From positions 1 to 20,708 of the IMG/VR virus record IMGVR_UViG_3300021579_000152: a DNA stretch of 20,708 bases. One strand, 5' to 3'. Below are positions 19,185 through 20,708 of this stretch, piece after piece. The position numbers and the translations under genes were made by a program. This stretch comes from a virus. The first letter of the stretch is position 1, and every line of letters starts with the position of its first letter. The notes beneath the pieces are model-generated. The model made no database searches. It was not told the origin of the DNA and saw only the letters and a list, made by a program, of their open reading frames with translations.

Positions 19185-20231
19185 ATGCCTATTTCAAACG
19201 CAGACTTGCAAGAGCTGGCCAAAGTATCTTTGGACGAATACTTGCGCAACATGCCCGTGGACCAAATCGCCACGGAGCGCCCTTTGCTGAAAAAACTCAT
19301 GGAAGGTCGCAAGTCCTTCATGGGTGCCCGTCAGAACGTTGTGGAGAACATCCGCAAAGACTACGGCAGCAACTTCAACTGGGCATACGGCGAAGCAGCC
19401 GTGGCCTTCAACAAACGCAACACCACTGAGCAAGCCGCATTCCCATGGCGTCGTGCTGTTGATGGCTTGTACCTCGACTATGACCGCTTGTTTGGTGCTG
19501 GCATCAAAGTGCGCGAAGGCGACAAGGGTGCATTCAAGCTGGAGCAGAACGAGAAAGTTCAACTGTTGAACTTGCTCGACGAGCAGATGGAGTCTTTGAA
19601 AGAAGGCTTCATGCAAAAGCTGGACATGGAATTGCACCGCAGCGGCACCCAAAGTGCTGACGCTGTGACTGGCTTGGATTCCTTGATCTCCATTGCGCCT
19701 ACGACTGGCGTTGTGGGTGGCTTGGACCGTGCGAGCGCTACTTACTGGCGCAACTACGCTGAGACCGCGATTCAAACTGGAACCGCTGGTACGTTGGCTC
19801 AACGCATGGAATTCGCATGGCGCAAGGCTATCAAGCACGGCGGCTCGCCCAACTTCATCTTGGCTGGTGGCAAGTTCATTGACGCGTACCGCAAGGAAAT
19901 CACCGTCACGAACATGGCCGATGCCAAGAGCGTCAAGACGCTCGATGCGGGTGTGGGTTCTGGTGTGAACACTGGTTTGTTCTTCAAGGGCGTGGAAATC
20001 ATTTGGGACCCCTCATTTGAAGACCTCGACGCTTTGGAAACTCCAACCGTCCAGTGGGAAAAGCGCTGCTACTTCTTGAATACCAAGTATTTGAAGTTGC
20101 GCGACGACGACATGGACATCGTGACGCCTATCCGTCCTCACGACGTGTTGGCCATGTACGCGATGGTCAACTTGCGCTTGGCTCTGTCCTTGAGCCGCAG
20201 CAACGCGCAAGCTGTCCTCGCAATCGCCTAA
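19185..20231 (+). CDS. Major capsid protein
   Basis: 348 residues, ATG with GGAG 7 nt upstream. The N-terminal arm is helical (LQELAKVSLDEYLRNMP, MEGRKSFMGARQNVVENI). Then come FNWAYGEAAVAFNKRN, GLYLDYDRLFGAGI, a helix LLNLLDEQMESLKEGFMQKLDMELHRSG (shown by MELHRSG), and strands SPNFILAGGKFIDAYRKE with GVEIIWDPSFEDLD near the C-terminus. This fits HK97-fold phage capsids. Size and place after scaffold and staple genes support the call. Codon use looks strongly biased, as expected for the most abundant virion protein. A strong terminator follows. Confidence 0.85.
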   Translation: MPISNADLQELAKVSLDEYLRNMPVDQIATERPLLKKLMEGRKSFMGARQNVVENIRKDYGSNFNWAYGEAAVAFNKRNTTEQAAFPWRRAVDGLYLDYDRLFGAGIKVREGDKGAFKLEQNEKVQLLNLLDEQMESLKEGFMQKLDMELHRSGTQSADAVTGLDSLISIAPTTGVVGGLDRASATYWRNYAETAIQTGTAGTLAQRMEFAWRKAIKHGGSPNFILAGGKFIDAYRKEITVTNMADAKSVKTLDAGVGSGVNTGLFFKGVEIIWDPSFEDLDALETPTVQWEKRCYFLNTKYLKLRDDDMDIVTPIRPHDVLAMYAMVNLRLALSLSRSNAQAVLAIA

Positions 20232-20245
20232 CCAGTGATTGAGTC

Positions 20246-20278
20246 ACCCCGGCAGATTCAACCCTGCCGGGGTTTTTT
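20246..20278 (+). terminator. Terminator after the major capsid gene
   Basis: A perfect 10-bp stem ACCCCGGCAG (20246-20255) / CTGCCGGGGT (20264-20273) with an 8-nt loop and a T run to 20278. Together with the hairpin at 18882 it brackets the capsid gene. Confidence 0.9.
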
Positions 20279-20305
20279 GAAACCGAGAGCAATGCGAGGT
20301 ATGCA

Positions 20306-20653
20306 ATGAGCAATGTGAATGTCCCCCTGATTAACGTCACCATCCGACGTGATGCAAACACCATCACCCCAGTGACCATTCCCCCTTACGAAATGATCGT
20401 TCTGCGCAAGCTGTTCGGCAAAGAGAACGTGTCAGAAGGCGATGCCGCTGGCGTGATTTCTATTGACGGCGATGGCGAGTTCGAGCGCTTGAGTGCCAAG
20501 TACGGCAGCGACGTGGTTGCCAACGTGTATGGCGACGACGAAGGCGCACGCTTGGCCGAGTTGGTTGAGAAGGTTGTCGTTGAAGACGAGCCTTTGGCAA
20601 AACAAGCCGCAGGCAAAAAAGCCGCACCAGCCACCGACACACAAAACGCCTAA
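20306..20653 (+). CDS. Small head-region protein, unknown function
   Basis: 115 residues, start ATG at 20306. The N-terminal half is beta-rich (NVPLINVTIRRDANTITPVTIPPYE) followed by MIVLRKLFGKENV, then an acidic region and a Lys/Ala-rich tail (QAAGKKAAPATDTQNA). Proteins like this often follow the major capsid gene; a head-completion or head-tail role is inferred only from position. Confidence 0.7.
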   Translation: MSNVNVPLINVTIRRDANTITPVTIPPYEMIVLRKLFGKENVSEGDAAGVISIDGDGEFERLSAKYGSDVVANVYGDDEGARLAELVEKVVVEDEPLAKQAAGKKAAPATDTQNA

Positions 20654-20677
20654 GCGGCGGGTTTAGAGGGAGACCTT

Positions 20678-20708
20678 ATGCAGCCGCAAGCGTATCAACG
20701 CACTACCG
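20678..20708 (+). CDS. Start of a downstream phage gene (partial)
   Basis: ATG at 20678 preceded by AGAGGGAG. Ten codons (MQPQAYQRTT) are visible before the window ends; too short for identification. Confidence 0.6.
   Translation, partial: MQPQAYQRTT

Noticed and set aside
1-20708. CRISPR arrays, insertion sequences, retron or diversity-generating elements
   Set aside because: No regularly spaced repeats, transposase, reverse transcriptase or template/variable repeat pair was seen in this window.

Overview
The window covers the left end and first half of a temperate tailed-phage genome (prophage) next to a host tRNA-Leu gene. The host looks like a betaproteobacterium, probably Burkholderiales/Comamonadaceae. 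That placement comes from the moderately GC-rich coding style and the look of the phage proteins; it is not proved by a marker gene.

Layout. (1) Positions 1-777 are host: the C-terminal part of an RND efflux transporter and its terminator. (2) Positions 786-872 are tRNA-Leu(UAG), followed by a terminator and then a tyrosine integrase (1061-2074), the usual order at a phage attL. (3) Positions 2067-8188 are a leftward early operon of about 15 genes. It holds small unknown proteins, two small membrane proteins, an ERF single-strand annealing protein, a PD-(D/E)XK nuclease, a coiled-coil protein, SSB, a DUF2303/YfdQ protein, a winged-helix protein and an AlpA/excisionase-like protein that converges on the integrase. 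(4) Positions 8335-9944 are the immunity region: PL with two operators, a terminator, a secreted protein gene coupled to the CI-like repressor, three more operators, PR, and a Cro-like protein. (5) Positions 9948-13427 are a rightward operon for replication and recombination: initiator-like protein with origin-like repeats inside its gene, zinc-ribbon protein, DUF1367, Ref-like nuclease, RusA resolvase and small unknowns. (6) Positions 13424-20708 are packaging and head genes: terminase small and large subunits, portal, scaffold, capsid staple-like protein, major capsid protein and a small head-region protein, ending in the first codons of another gene. Tail and lysis genes lie beyond the window.

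How it works together. The region resembles lambda in plan. The same 10-bp imperfect palindrome AACCATAGTT (or AACTATGGTT) occurs five times. Two copies sit 23 bp apart over the -35 and -10 of PL, and two sit 23 bp apart over PR in exactly the same geometry; the fifth overlaps the repressor start codon. One repressor would therefore shut both early operons. The repressor gene overlaps a downstream secreted-protein gene, which should be made in the lysogen. From 11528 to 15402 nine consecutive gene junctions are 4-bp start/stop overlaps.

The points most worth a second look are the dual operator layout with a probable leaderless cro, origin-like repeats inside the replication gene, a roughly 260-nt structured non-coding stretch ahead of the major capsid gene, a secreted protein tied to the repressor, and a RusA with an unusual C-terminal extension.
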